This document shows, piece after piece, positions 1 through 11,100 of a stretch of 64,000 nucleotides of DNA. Numbering within the stretch: position 1 is the first letter of the stretch; the number at the start of each line of letters is the position of its first letter. Source of the stretch: Rhodosorus marinus. Lineage: Eukaryota; Rhodophyta; Stylonematophyceae; Stylonematales; Stylonemataceae. A model generated the notes under the pieces. It saw only the letters and a program-made list of their open reading frames with translations. It did not search any database and was not told the origin of the DNA. The stretch spans positions 1,054,001 through 1,118,000 of the forward strand of contig JAMWBK010000003.1 in NCBI GenBank assembly GCA_029953675.1, written 5' to 3'. Position numbers and translations under genes: made by a program.

Positions 1-185
1 TTGTTCCAGTCCAACATCCAAAGTTGCCCCTCCGCCTCATGTCCGCTGATACAGCGGCCGCGTCGGTGACATGAGTTGTTTCAGTTTGCGGGAGCTGGAT
101 GGAACAGAGAAGATCTTGATGATCTTTTATCCAAGTATTTCGTTGACTAATCCACAGGATCAGAAGTCCAGAAGAACTTTTCACA

Positions 186-2769
186 ATGTCGTATTATAGT
201 GGAGGTGGGGGAGGACGCGGTGGTGGAGGCTACGGTGGTGGTGGTGGTGGTGGTGGTTATGGCGGTGGAGGTGGAGGTGGATATGGTGGCGGCGGAGGTG
301 GATATAGAGGTCGCGGAGGAGGAGGTCGTGGTGGTTATGGCGGTGGGCGTGGTGGTGGTGGCGGTGGCGGCGGTGGATACAATCGCCAACCGCGAAGTGG
401 CGGAGGAGGTGGCTCTGCTGATGAGCTGTACAAGGTATCCAAGCACGCTCACATCCGCTGCATATCTGTGAACGGATTGCTGAAGATGGGTTACTTGATG
501 ATCCCGTTGTTTGTGCTCATTCATTCCTTAGTACATCCAAAGCATCGACAGAGCCCAGTATCCGGCGTATCGGGATATCATGGGAACCTGGGAGTACAAG
601 GATTTCAGTCTCATCGTAGACTACGTTCAGTCAGACCCATTCGCACCTCCATCGAGGTGTAGAGTTCGAGTCCCTGCCTCACAAGCTGGTTTCCCTGCCG
701 ATCTCACATCCAGCAAGATTCGAACAGTTGGGTTTTGCGACTATCTCTCACGAATGTTCTGGAGAGAGACCAACGACGCCGGTGCAGTAAGCTTTTGCAG
801 TACGGCCTGTCCACGCTCTGTCTGCGCAATTTTAAATGCTGCTCTTCCGTACATAGGACGCAGCTCCAGAAAGTCAAGGGTGGCATGGTTCCAAGGGTGG
901 CGCGATCATGATGGAGAAGCCCGGTCAACATGTTCTTGAGAGAACCTCTGTCTTGATCTCCAAGGGGTTCATTGAAGCTCGATTCACGATAACTCTTCCC
1001 GCTCGAGGACGTTCAATTGGTAAGTTTGACAACCATCCGATCCTAGGCTCTTTCCGTTTTGGAAGAAGCCAAGGTCGATGCAAAGCGTCCGGTTTCAGTG
1101 CGACGGCTGATGGGACACTAAGCAAAGTGTGTGTTCCGCAACTACAGAGGGCCTTCGAGCTGCGGCCATTTTTGGAGACGAGCTTCCACCGATAGTCGCA
1201 AATTCACTTTATGCTCGGAGCCTGAACCTTGATCACCTCCGAGAACACGTCATCAGCGTCGAAGATCAAGAACACCTAAGAAGAGTATCTCTGAACAAGC
1301 TAGGCCTTGTCGCGTTCGTGGCAAATGGAGCAGTCCTCCCAAGAAAAAGCGGTATCGATGATGCTCCAATGGATAAAGCGAAGGCGATACTGTTCGAAAC
1401 GCCACCAAGTTTGGCGGCCGAGGTCAAGCTGCCCAGCGGTCGAACGTTGACAGGAATGGGTATACCCAAGGGGATTGCTTTAATCGTAAGTTGCACTCAC
1501 TCTACAGCGGATCAGTCTGGTACGTGACAGAATGCAGCCGGATTAACCGCGAGGGGTTTCATTCTTTGACACCACTCCAGGTTGGAGGAGGGTTTCATGG
1601 AAAATCGACTCTCCTTGAAGCACTCGAAGTAGGTGTCTATAACCATGTACCTGGTGACGGAAGAGAGTTCGTCGCGACTGATTTGACCGGAGTGAAAATC
1701 AGAGCCGAGGATGGGAGAAGTGTTACCTCCGTCGACATATCACCGTTTATCAACAACTTACCATTTCAAAAATCTACCAAGTCTTTCTCCACACCGGACG
1801 CCTCGGGGAGTACATCACAAGTACGCAGTTAACCACATAACCACATTACCACAAAGACCGGTGGAATACTCACCTCGGGTCGGTGTCCTTACAGGCGGCG
1901 AACATCATCGAAGCTGTTCAAGCTGGCACGAAGTGCCTGTTGGTGGATGAGGATACATGTGCGACGAACTTCATGATTCGAGATGCGCGAATGCAGGAGC
2001 TGGTCGCCCCTGATAAGGAGCCCATCACTCCTTTCATCTCTCGTATTCGGACTATGTATGAACATATGGGGATTTCAACGATCCTGGTCATCGGAGGCGC
2101 AGGGGACTATTTCGATGTGGCAGACCATGTGATTATGATGGATTGTTATAAGCCCCATGACGTCACTGCGAGGTAAGGCCTTCAGAACTGTAGATCGCTT
2201 GTTGCGCATCAACGCTCATTGGACTGCTTGTGGATCGACTCAGGGCGAAGGAGATATCCAAGGAAAGCCCTGGGAACAAGATTAGACGTGACGGCAGCGA
2301 CAAGGCCCTTTTCGATGGACTTTCATTCCGATACCCGAAGAGTCAGTCCGTGTTGGGCATACAGAGTCAAAGCAAAGGAAGAGTATCTGCGCGGACGATG
2401 GAGCGTATTGAATTCGGAGGCATTGACATTGAGTTGGATGGCGTTGCTCAAGTGATCGAGAAGACGCAAACTCGCGCTATTGGTGACGCTATGGTCTACG
2501 CGGCAAATAGGTATGCCCAATGCCCCAATGTGCTCCTGCACAAGGAGATTCGATCTTCTGACTAAATCTGCACTCCTTTTCTGAGTAGGTACATGAACGA
2601 TAACCTGACCGTGAAAGAAGTCCTCGACAGAGTTGACCTGGATATCGAAGATGAGGGTTTAGACTGTATTAGCATCATGGGACCCGTCGGGACGTTGGGC
2701 CGCCCGAGGCCGCTGGAAATTGCTGCCGCTCTTAACCGTCTGCGGGGGGTGGCTTTCAAAATACGTTGA
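186..2769 (+). CDS. ABC-class ATPase (PF09818-like) with Gly/Arg-rich N-terminus
   Basis: Eight exons can be joined in frame: 186-434, 532-786, 857-1019, 1148-1485, 1581-1820, 1895-2172, 2244-2510 and 2589-2769, giving about 656 residues. The first 75 or so residues are almost pure glycine with RGG/GGY repeats, a typical RNA-binding tail. The rest resembles the 'predicted ATPase of the ABC class' family. It has a LPARGRSI-like N-terminal motif, a Walker A in GGGFHGKSTLLEAL, a signature-like SGSTSQA, and a Walker B in CLLVDEDTCATNF. The C-terminal part (IALNRLRG-like end) is also typical. The family is known in bacteria, plants and algae, but its cellular role is not established. No transmembrane segments are visible, so it is not a transporter. 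The Gly-rich leader is not something I associate with this family. The start ATG directly precedes the Gly tract. Confidence 0.85.
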
Positions 2770-3783
2770 TTAGGCTTGTCGATGATGACTATTTGGTTCA
2801 TGCATTAAAAACTGAAACTACAATGACCCGAGAGCGTGGCCGAACAAAGTGAGGCACGGCTTCTGTCAACCAAATCTGTGAATCTGCGACGTCCAAAGCG
2901 CTCCTGCTCACCTCAGAGACTAAGCGCCTCCAAGAGCTTTCTGAGCCGTGCCTCCATCTATCTAACTGCTGAATCGGATTCTACCACCACCAAAAAGAAC
3001 ACCCCCTCCGCCAAACAAAGTCTTGTATTTGCGCTCAAAAGGAAGACCTGCCCAGCAGCAACCTGAACTCCACATGTTTGCCATCTAAAAACTTCTACGA
3101 AATAGAGATCTTGTAGTTTGACCGCATAAAATATTTTCATTCGAAAAAGCGGATTGAAATATCCATATTTATCGATTGCATAAAAACTACAAAATTTCAT
3201 CACTTCTTTCGCATAAAAAATTATGTTTTTGCAAATTTTCAAAGCTGGACAATCATCCCCGCCAAGAAAATAATACAATTCATTCATGTAAGAAGGACAG
3301 GTTGGAAGATGTGGCTTGGCAACAACAATGCGGAAAAGGGGCTCAAGGAGCACCTGGAAGTAAAGCTGAATTGGATACATCAATCGCCTCATCTGAAGGA
3401 AGCAAAGCAACTCTCAACAAGATCCAGGACAATATCAAAGTTTCCTCGAATCTATCTTAGCACTGCATTAAATATTTTACCAAGTCGTGACGACCTGTCC
3501 GCAGCGGAAGAGTCAGACTATGGTGAACACTTTCTCGATCTGGGTTTCAGCTAGTCTGAACTGTTTAGCCGCGCGAGAGGAACTGTTTTCAGTCTTTTTA
3601 ATCTTTGGTCTTTGGCATAGCCGGGTTTAGTTTGAGAGACTTGGGCGTTGAGGTGCCTACTGGATTATGGCAGATGAGAATGCTCAAGTTTAGCCAGGTA
3701 GCTTGCAGGCCTTTGAGGATGGTCGTGCCATAGGGGACCCTGGCAGGTTCGAACGACTTGAAGTCGTTTGGTTAGAGAATCGA
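2770..3783. other. Intergenic, no supported gene
   Basis: About 1 kb separates the ABC-class ATPase from SepSecS. Short open frames occur on both strands but none shows splice-linked continuity or a recognisable domain. The stretch 3110-3250 is AT-rich. The SepSecS promoter and 5' UTR presumably lie in the last few hundred bases. Confidence 0.5.
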
Positions 3784-6022
3784 ATGGATTCTCGAAACTT
3801 TGCCCTTGCGCAGGGTCTTGTTGATCGTTCTTATGTCTCACAGGCCAGGCAATCGCGATCTTCAAGGGAAGGGCTCGTTCGACAGCTTTTGGCGAATCGT
3901 CGGCTACCTGAGCATGGATGGTAGGCAAGTCGCTTTCGGCCGTTCCAATCAGTTGGAAAATGACCAGTAAAAGTCGTTTGTCCTAAAGGATCCTAATGGG
4001 CCTTTCCTTGTCTGTGCCTGTAGGGACGATGTCACGATCAAGCTCTTCCTCAACGAGATCGCGAGCATGGATAGCAATAATTTTCCGGGAAATGTAGGGC
4101 TTGGGGAGAGAGAGGGACGTGTATATAGTAGCTTAGTGCGAGAAAGGAATTTCCATCTTCATCATGGAATCGGTGAGTGGTCCCTCAACCATCTCAGGTG
4201 AAGAGACCATCGCGGCTCACCCACGGGTTTCTCTACGATGCCTTGCAAGGCCGATCTGGAGATATCGGAGCTGTGCAGCCAAAAGCTGCTGGCTCATCGT
4301 TAGTAGTCAAGATTGCTGGGTCACTTGCGTTGGTACGAGTCTCTCATTCATAGCTTGATGGTCAACCAGAATCACGTAGAGAGGTCACGAAAGTGTTGGA
4401 TATTTGGCTGTGCCGTGTACAGGATGCATCAAAGGCAGCCGGTTTTACGAATGCCAAGCATGCTGCGGTAATCCCAGTGGCAACCGGTATGGCCTTGACG
4501 TTGACAATGTGCGCTCTCCGAGAACAGAGATCGTCTTGTCGAAAGGTGATATTCTTAAGGATCGACCAGAAGAGTTGCGTCAAGTCTGTGCTCACAGCCG
4601 GGTTTGAGCTCGTCCTCGTGGACAACGTGAAAGATACAGCTGCTGATGAGGTACAGCCCGTCATCTCCGATGACCAATAAACCACTTAATCTCAGGATGC
4701 CAACTGCCAAACGCAACTGCACAGGTTTCGACCGACTTGGAGAGGCTGGAAGCGCTACTCAACGAGGACGACTATGTGTGCGTTCTGTCAACAACAAGTT
4801 GCTTTGCTCCGAGGATTCCTGATAGGATTCCCGCAATCTCAGCGCTTTGCGCCAAGTACGGTAACTACCCTCGCATCCGGACAAGCCTCTCAAACAATCA
4901 AGAACAAAACAACTCACGCTGGACCTTCGCCTTGGAAACGCGTGCAGATGTCCCACATATCGTTAACAATGCATATGGACTCCAGAGCCGTCGTTGCATG
5001 AGTAAGACCCTCCAAATTAGGCTATAGAAGATTCAAGATCAGGCGCTCAAGAGTTGCATCGCTTCCCTGACCTTGTGAACAGATTTAATACAAGCGGCAG
5101 CGACAACCGGCAGAGTTGACATCGTGGTTCAAAGCACAGACAAGAACTTTCTTGTACCAGTTGGCGGTTCAGTACTCAGCGCGAGCAGTCCAAAGCTCAT
5201 CGATGCGGTCCTGAAAGCGTAAGCTTGTCCGGAAACATAGTCCATACTGTCCTTGCTTTCCCCCTCGAAGCTATGGCTGTAAAGCTTGGCCAACAGCGTC
5301 ATGAGCACTTTTAACGAAGTTCGGTTAATGTGAAACTGGCATACGGGAGTCTCAGCCTCTTTCTCTTCACGCGTTCGTTCGTTTCCTTAGGTATCCTGGG
5401 AGAGCCTCCGCTTCACCGTCTCTGGACGTCATGATCACTTTGCTTTCAATGGGAAAGCAGGGATGGTCCCGGCTCTTAGAGGTTCGTGAGCGTACCGTGA
5501 TCCATCTCCGCGAGACGCTTGGATCAGTAGCTGAAGAGTTTGGTGAGAGAGTGCTCGACACGGAAGAGAACGAAGTATCTGTGGCTATGTCGCTTTCTCG
5601 AGCAGAGTCGAAAGGCATCAACGTAACGTTCATTGGCTCAAAGTTATTCTCTAGATTCGTCAGTGGTGCTCGCGTAGTACCGAGGCTTAACAGCAAGTCC
5701 AAGGTCGTAGGTCACCACACGCGCAAGGCCGCGGCCCACGACGTTGCTTATTTTCGCTTTTCTCCACGTACAGGTATGCGGAATTACGTTCAATGGAGGC
5801 TTTGGGGCTCATTGCGCTGATTACCCAGTGTCGTACATAACTTTTGTAAGTTGAAGTAGCTTCCTGCCCCTGAGAAACTTCCTTCAAGCTCAATTGTTCT
5901 GACCAAAGATCGGCTCCGTGTAGGCTTGCACTCTTGGAGTGACCAAAGACGAGATTGACATTGGGATGGGTCGCCTTCGAGAAAGTCTAAGCGAATGCTA
6001 CAAAGCACTAGATGGTAACTGA
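3784..6022 (+). CDS. SEPSECS: O-phosphoseryl-tRNA(Sec) selenium transferase (SepSecS)
   Basis: This PLP enzyme converts O-phosphoseryl-tRNA(Sec) to selenocysteinyl-tRNA(Sec), the last step of selenocysteine synthesis in eukaryotes and archaea. Ten exons join in frame: 3784-3920, 4024-4172, 4250-4332, 4423-4650, 4725-4860, 4948-5001, 5083-5218, 5391-5706, 5774-5845 and 5924-6022. They encode about 469 residues, against about 500 in animals. Family landmarks are intact in order: [75 protein letters not shown], the PLP-lysine motif [26 protein letters not shown] and VSGARVV. The start MDSRNFALA lines up with the family N-terminus. Its presence implies that the organism makes selenoproteins. No other Sec gene is visible in the window. 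Confidence 0.95.
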
Positions 6023-6136
6023 TCGACTGCAGATTTCGGTCTCAGATGGAACCGTATTGGACCACGTTTGCCCCTAAATGAGACCGCCACTGCCAAGGAC
6101 GGGGTTAGACGGTTACGCAAAACTCGATTCACCCTC

Positions 6137-6496
6137 TCAACTGAAACTCATATCGCTCGCAGAAGCTTGAACATTCACTGAACACACAGCGAACAACGTG
6201 GAACTTAATACCTTCCAGCGGTCCCCAACAGTTTTTCCCGCGATTCCTTGCACATCGTCCTCCTTCCCATGCTCAACGATCGCAACCTTCCTTCTCCCAC
6301 CCCCTTCCGTCTCGACCATAACCCGAGAGAACATCCTCAGAGGCACTCGCGCTTCCAGAACCAGTCTGTTCATCAAATGCCTCGCGTCGCCCTCGGTCAA
6401 TCCGAACTCAGCAATAATCTTGGAAACAGTCACTACCTCCAGTTCTACCGCAATTTTGATCAGAACCTTTTCATTCAACTCATCCAGAAGGTCCAT
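6137..6496 (-). CDS. Small protein, possibly POLD3-like winged-helix domain
   Basis: This intronless frame of 119 codons encodes a small protein starting MDLLDELNEKVLIKIAVELE. The first 60 residues look like a winged helix (KIIAEFGLTEGDARHLMNRLV). A strand-like KVAIVEHG follows, and the end reads FAVCSVNVQASASDMS. The order and wording recall the N-terminal domain of DNA polymerase delta subunit 3 (POLD3/Cdc27), which binds the B-subunit and ends in a 'VYSIQ'-like strand. If so, the protein lacks the long acidic tail and PIP box of normal POLD3, and I see no downstream exon before SepSecS. It converges on SepSecS with a gap of only 115 nt. The assignment is a weak inference; the coding status is somewhat better supported by amino-acid composition. 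Confidence 0.4.
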   Translation of the reverse strand: MDLLDELNEKVLIKIAVELEVVTVSKIIAEFGLTEGDARHLMNRLVLEARVPLRMFSRVMVETEGGGRRKVAIVEHGKEDDVQGIAGKTVGDRWKVLSSTLFAVCSVNVQASASDMSFS

Positions 6497-7091
6497 TCAA
6501 CCAAACAGCCTCCCTTCAATCACGACCGTGCCTGCCTAGACTCATGCTCCGTACCGCTCACGCTCGAGAAATGGGAATCCTTTGCGTACCACTCTTATAG
6601 AAAACGCCAGCACTCTGCAAGAAACCTCTGTTCAAACAGACTTTGGATGAAACAGCTGATTAATCCCCAGATTGAAATACATGCTGCGACGAGAACCTTA
6701 ATCACTCCCGTGACGCTCAGACCTTGACTGCCCTGGAACCATTGTCAGACTTTGACATCCTCGAGATACCTACTCTGGTTCGTTTAAGTCTTATCTTTAT
6801 AGACTTTCATATGAATGATTCCCCTCTTGAGAAGGAGTAATGAAGAGGATCGAAGCTCAACGACCTGAAACTTTCAAGGTCCGTTACCCTGAAGCCATCC
6901 CCAGGCTTTGACGTCGTCGATTACCGAATCGTTCGACTATGAAGCTGTTGAAAAAGAAGCGAACTTGGTTTCGCAACCGAGCAGCTTTTCTAGATCCTAA
7001 ACTCGAACCAGCTTTAGCGTTTTGGGTTGCCACACGCAGCGACTCTTTCCAGAACTCTCTTTCTTCGGTGGATCTTTGAGAGGGAGTGAAG
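6497..7091. other. Intergenic between divergent genes
   Basis: This 595-nt gap lies between the 5' end of the small minus-strand gene and the TenA start, so it should hold two promoters. I see no conserved coding frame or strong repeat in it. Confidence 0.5.
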
Positions 7092-8057
7092 ATGACGTTG
7101 AGCGAGGATCTATGGCACGAGAACGTGGAACATTTTCGGAGTTGTACGGTTCACCCATTCCTGACTGGCATAGTTAATGGAGACCTTGAACTTGATTGCT
7201 TCAAGTAAGGAAACGCCCTGTTCCTGCTCGGACCTGATCGGACTTGTCTAAACCTCACAGACGAAATCGCCTCCCCTGTACTTGCAGAGAATACATTGCC
7301 CAGGATGCATACTTCTTGGAGCTCTTCGCCAAAGCCTACTCGGCGTTGGCATCCAGAGCTCTTGAATGGAGCAACTTTCTAAGACTTCACGCCCTTGTTC
7401 AGGTAGGCCGTCGAGCTTTCAATAGACCGTCCCTACTTCGGGCTGAGACATGGACACTCGCTATCGTGCTAAGGGCGTTGTAGAGGAAAGGCAGCTTCAC
7501 AATGAGTACGCGCAAAGATGGTCCGTAGACCTGTCCGATTCCAAGCCTCTAGCATCAACGATTGCCTATACAAATTTGATTTTTGGGTACTTGGACCGCT
7601 TCCCAGGATCGCTTTCTCCACTCGCGAGCATGCTGCCTTGCATGAAGCTTTACCTTGAACTCGCGCGGTGGGTCGCTGAACAAGATAGCTATCAAGCTGA
7701 GAGCAACCCGTAAGCCTTCAACAATACAAGGAGCCGAGCCAAGCCATGCCGTTTTCTCATCACGCATAGCACATATTCGTCTTCAGATATAGCGAGTGGG
7801 TTTCGACGTACGCAAGTAGCAGTTTTGAGGAACTCGTTCGGACATTAGAGGTAAGCACTCCCCAGCAGACCATTGAGCTGAGGTCCGCACGGTATTAATA
7901 ATGTCATGGACATGTTAATCCGGTAATTTGAACCAACAAGGATCTCGTCGGTACGCACTGTTCGAAAGATGAGATCACCTCTGAGATGTATTCCTCCGCA
8001 ATGAAATGCGAGTACGACTTTTTTTCCGCTGTGATCAAGAATCCGAGCACACCCTGA
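7092..8057 (+). CDS. tenA: TenA/THI-4 family aminopyrimidine aminohydrolase
   Basis: TenA hydrolyses degraded thiamin pyrimidines (thiaminase II, aminopyrimidine salvage). Five exons join in frame: 7092-7204, 7288-7402, 7474-7709, 7787-7850 and 7941-8057, giving 214 residues, close to the usual 215-230. Recognisable parts are the N-terminal LWHENVEHFRSCTVHPFL, EYIAQDAYFLELFAKAYSAL, the LHNEYAQRW block, the cysteine motif MLPCMKLY that carries the expected nucleophile, NPYSEWVSTYASSSFEE, and the final helix KCEYDFFSAV with the expected Glu. The cysteine places it in the TenA_C rather than the TenA_E subgroup. It is a single domain, not fused to ThiD or ThiE, and no transit peptide is evident. 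It converges on DIS3 with only 107 nt between stop codons. Confidence 0.92.
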
Positions 8058-8164
8058 GATGGTAGAAACTCAATACGACTGTGATTCCATGCTGAACACC
8101 GCTTCTGATGCTCTGGGGTTCAGCAGATCTCCGAGGACCTCCACTGTATGCTTTACATTATGAG

Positions 8165-11100
8165 TTATTTCTTCTTACTAATCAGCTCAAATACAACGCC
8201 TTCTCGATTGTCTCCGGTCGTGTCCACGCTCACGCGTACTCTGACGGTACCCATTACCTTAAAAACTCTCCCATCCGTACATGTTAGTATTAGCTTGTCC
8301 TCGTCAAGAACAAAGGCGTCTCCAGCGGAGGAACTCGCATCCACGTTTGCAGGGGGTCGCTGCGGATCGAGATGTACAATTCCCTCAACTCCGTATCTGA
8401 CATTGACCACGAAACCGAGAGTTAGCCTACGGAATCGTCTATTGAAGAAAAAAGCAGCAGCTAGCGAAAGCATAATGTCCACAAGTAGCACCGTGCTTAC
8501 TTTGGAACCAAAACTACCAGCGCGTTGCTGAGCAGTCTGACAATCCTCGCGTCCTCTTCAATGACCTTGTCTCTCAAAAGTACTCTTGTATGCAGAGCGA
8601 TGGATGACCTTGCAGCATACTGAGCACATCTATGTCGATGGTTGATATTGTCTACAAAACACCACCACAAAGGGGAGAGTTTGCAACTTGTTTAGCGGTA
8701 TCATCGAGAGGAACACGGAGCCTGCCGTTCATCAGTGCATAAAGGAGTCCCTACCTGCTACCTCCTGCATTTTTTTTGAGTTCTGTAAATCTTGAGGAAG
8801 TGAAGCGTAGCCCAAGCTCGCTGCTAGCAGTCGGTGCACAATCACATCTTGATGCGGGCAACGTGTTAAAGGCAACGCATTAAAGGTACGTGTTAGATTT
8901 CTGCTCTCACACGACGTGAGAGAGGGGAACACCTTCATACCGGCGTATCGTCTAATCGGTGAGGTAAAATGAGTGTAGATAGGTGCCGCTAGTCCGTAAT
9001 GGACATATTCGGGTGCCGAAACTTCTCCCGAGCTAAAGTAGACCGCCTGAGTCATACAGCGAGTGGTCAAAATACGCAAGAGATTGGCGGCATAGGGGTC
9101 CTGGCGGAACAATCGCTCCGCTTTGTTAAGACTGTCGTTGAGCGCCTTGCTCGAGCTCACATCAAGCTCCACGCCAAACTAGGGTCCAGAAAAGAATTCG
9201 TAGTCAGAGTAGAATTGAGAAGCAAAGCGTAGGAACCAGAGTTCTCACGGATTTCGCGGTTTTCAGCAGCGATTCGAATTGCTCAGGTAGCGGCTTTGGG
9301 TGTCTTCGTAGCATCGCGCATTGTGGAAATTGCCTAGCACGAGGACAAAGCAGTCGTTCAGAGAAAGCCCATCGACTTAAGAGCAATTGAAAGATCATGA
9401 ACTTCAGCTTGAACTTACTGAACGAGTTTCTTTGCAACGGCGATGTTGGCCAAAAGCATGAATTCCTCGACCTTTCACGCGCACGAGCAGCTACTACGTT
9501 AGAGCCTATGCAAACGTCGAACCTAGCACAAATACAAAGCTTACCATTCTATTCGTCTCCCGGATCTCATAAGTCTGAGCGTCAACGACTGCATGTGTTT
9601 CCTTTTGAGTTGATTTCAGAAGTACGCGTTCGGTGTGAGTGACCACCACCCTAGGCGTGTTTGAAATACAGACATGGTATATTCTCCAACTCCCCTACCT
9701 CCTGGAACTTGAACTTGATCTCTGGAGATGCCAGTGACAGAGCCCCTGCCTCAGTCCTGCGCAGTCGAAGCTTTTCTGCGATTGACGCGAGACCAAACAA
9801 CGACTTTGCGATGTCCTCCTCATCCTAAAGTTTTACAGAACAGGATGGGGATTAGCTCCATCAGAGGCTGAAGCTATTCTATGGGTTCATATGCATACCG
9901 GATTGTCGTATCGTTTCCCTTTTCTGTGTGCGTCTATTCGATTCTGCGCTTCCTCATACGTCATCGCTCGAGCTGACTTGATGACAGATCGCCGGAAGTA
10001 GACATCAAGCTCGTTTGCTTCTCGATCCATATGAAATATAGCGGAGAAGGCGAGCCTCTCAACCTCTCCTGTAAACCCATAGAGGGTAGACCAGGATAAA
10101 CTCGAATTAACAAACTTTGAGATATCCACACGCTTTCCTTTCCCGAGCAGCTTACCCATTAGGGAGCACAGCTTTGACGACAGCAGGGAAGGAAGCATTT
10201 CTATTCTCCTGTCCACAAGGTATACGGTGGTACCGCGGTCGGCTGCTTCTTTGTCAAGCTCAGATCCGTGCCTCAAGAATGCGGTAACGTCCGCAATGTG
10301 CACGCCAACCTGATGATACCAATATTGGAGATTCAGAGGTTGACGGTAGGGGAGAACGACGAGTTGTCTAGACTGGGCATCAGTAACCATCAATACCTCA
10401 AATGTCCCATCCGGTCTCTCTTCGCAATGCAGAGCATCATCAATATCCGTGCATCCTGGAGGATCCACGCTCACAATACACTTGGATCGAAGATCTAGCC
10501 TGTGCGACAAGACCCGTCCGTTTCTGTTAGGTAGTGTGCACAAAATAGGAATGATTCACCGGTTCCCCACCACATACCTGCTATGTACATTCTCTTCAGT
10601 AACCTTCCAATTTTCAGTAGGCAGACAGGCCTGCGCCGAGAGGACAATAAGTGCTCGAAGGTCAGGAGATCAACGGCGGCTGGATGTCGGTACCAATTGC
10701 CTTACTTACAAGAGCGGCAGTGCTAAACTTCCAAGTTGGGACGTCATTTTCTAGGAGAAGCATTTCTGTTTCCGCGTCGACGTCGCCAACTTCGCCTATT
10801 TCACGAACTACGTGACCTCTGTAGGTAATATGCCAACAGCGGAGACAGTCCATGAGGATTTCCAGCAAGAGGATAGAAACTTGCGCTAAACGGCTGTCTT
10901 CAATGCTGGGCGGCTTTGACTAAGTCATTTACCTTGGCAGATGACTATTCCGGTCCCATGAGTCGATGACAACTTGCAAACGTTTCCTCAACAGATCTTG
11001 CACTCTTCGCGAGCGAATCCTTATTCTTGGTATCGCTTTCTCAGCCTGTGTGGAGAAGGCGACCAATATCGAAGTAAGACGTTAACTCCCTAGTCCTCAA

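Noticed and set aside
186-662. A 158-residue Gly-rich protein as a separate gene
   Set aside because: Its last part reads through a clear GT-AG intron (435-531); splicing joins the Gly tract to the ABC-class ATPase.
645-690. A tRNA-like GTTCGAGTCC box
   Set aside because: It lies inside an exon of the ABC-class ATPase and lacks the other tRNA arms.
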